Origin: Candidatus Krumholzibacteriota bacterium
GTDB taxonomy: Bacteria > Krumholzibacteriota > Krumholzibacteriia > Krumholzibacteriales > Krumholzibacteriaceae
Direction: 5' to 3'
Length of the DNA stretch: 51,908 bases
Assembly: GCA_030609325.1 (NCBI GenBank)
Contig: JAUWCL010000024.1
Location: 1 to 51,908, forward strand
A program made the position numbers and the translations under genes. The notes under the pieces are model-generated. The model was given only the letters and a program-made list of their open reading frames with translations. It ran no database searches and had not been told where the DNA came from. Below, piece after piece: positions 51,486-51,908 of the stretch. Position 1 is the first letter of the stretch, and every line of letters starts with the position of its first letter.

Positions 51486-51908
51486 ATGACGACGATGAAG
51501 AAGCCCTGCAGCCAGTCTTGTGTATCCGGCATCAGGACCCTTGCCGGCATCTCCGACAATGAGCTTATCGGCAGGATCAGAAAGCTCTCCTTGAGAGAGA
51601 GAAAGACGGTGCTCTCGATACTCTCCTGTCTGATCGAGATAGACAGGCGAAGACTCTACCTGCCCCGCGGGTACAGCTCTCTCTTTGAGTTCTGCGTAAA
51701 ACACCTGGGATACTCAGAGTCCACAGCCGGCAGGAGGATCAGCATAGCCAGATGCATCAGGGACTTTCCGAGAGTCTATCGCCTGCTCGCCTCAGGCAGA
51801 ACGAACCTGACCAATGTGGCGAAGATAACCGGGATCATCACTCCCGGAAACGCCGAGAGGCTTCTTGCCGGTATCGAGGGCAGATCGGGCCGTGAGGTCG
51901 ACCTGATA
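51486..51908 (+). CDS. DUF222-like HNH endonuclease-family protein, N-terminal part
   Basis: The gene starts at ATG 51486 after GAGG and runs off the window with 141 codons read. The visible part includes LAGISDNELIGRIRKL, LPRGYSSLFEFCVKHLGYSE and SGRTNLTNVAKITGIITPGN. This helical pattern is the N-terminal region of a family whose C-terminus normally carries an HNH nuclease motif. The HNH part would lie beyond the window, so it is not seen. Members are often present in many copies per genome and may move as selfish genes. Confidence 0.7.
   Translation, partial: MTTMKKPCSQSCVSGIRTLAGISDNELIGRIRKLSLRERKTVLSILSCLIEIDRRRLYLPRGYSSLFEFCVKHLGYSESTAGRRISIARCIRDFPRVYRLLASGRTNLTNVAKITGIITPGNAERLLAGIEGRSGREVDLI

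Noticed and set aside
1-51908. CRISPR arrays, rRNA operons or insertion sequences
   Set aside because: No regular spaced repeats, no rRNA-like stretches, no transposase frame with terminal repeats were seen.

Overview
The window is about 52 kb of bacterial chromosome from a Gram-negative organism. Evidence for an outer membrane includes lipoproteins with lipoboxes, an LpoB-like lipoprotein, a TolC-family remnant, a porin and a small outer-membrane beta-barrel. Most of the window is GC-rich, uses AGG arginine codons heavily and has many TTG starts. The gene set points to a poorly cultured phylum of the FCB superphylum, for example Krumholzibacteriota or Eisenbacteria. Useful clues are DUF4416, giant acyl-CoA dehydratase activases, M16 peptidase pairs, a secreted-protein family with a tail like EESSWGAIK, and a DUF222-like HNH protein. 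This placement is inference from gene content only. No rRNA, CRISPR array or intact insertion sequence was seen; there are two tRNA genes.

Layout: (1) 1-6.15 kb is visibly AT-richer than most of the rest. It holds the tail of an upstream gene, a GH127 beta-L-arabinofuranosidase lipoprotein, and a minus-strand iron unit (fur, feoA, feoB, DUF4198) behind a consensus promoter with an overlapping Fur-type palindrome. A strong terminator at 6156-6186 marks the compositional border. (2) 6.2-12.2 kb holds a long transketolase-family gene and, divergently, an arylamine N-acetyltransferase-like gene, DUF4416, and a LytS/LytTR-type two-component pair. (3) 12.2-16.7 kb is an accessory patch with two AbiE-like modules separated by a small basic secreted protein. 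One module couples a nucleotidyltransferase to a protein with a PD-(D/E)XK-like N-terminus. The other is a classical AbiEi/AbiEii pair whose toxin gene is frameshifted near its 3' end; its promoter and palindromic operator are intact. (4) 16.9-24.1 kb holds a fused double activase (1056 aa) with a 425-aa partner, then an active plus inactive M16 peptidase pair. (5) 24.1-40.5 kb is mostly housekeeping and envelope genes: SDR, OsmC, tRNA-Leu, LpoB/COG3014, smpB, AMIN-type amidase, GerMN protein, murI-rph-rdgB, NatAB-like ABC exporter, radical SAM, two GT4 glycosyltransferases, prmC and a beta-barrel protein. (6) 40.6-42.0 kb, after tRNA-Pro, is a graveyard with a secreted-protein gene carrying a stop codon in its signal peptide, the tail of a paralogue and a TolC fragment. 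(7) 42.0-51.0 kb is a complete phosphate regulon: phoB, phoR, a porin, pstS, pstC, pstA, pstB and phoU. Three control regions carry 11-bp-periodic direct repeats that look like a lineage-specific Pho box. (8) The window ends inside a DUF222-like HNH endonuclease-family gene.

The Pho block forms a closed circuit: PhoR/PhoB would act on repeats before phoB, the porin gene and pstS, while Pst and PhoU supply uptake and signal. The iron unit is similarly self-regulated by its own Fur. The most unusual items are the nuclease-like AbiE variant, the fused-dimer activase, the PstA insertion of about 160 residues, and the repeated Pho box.
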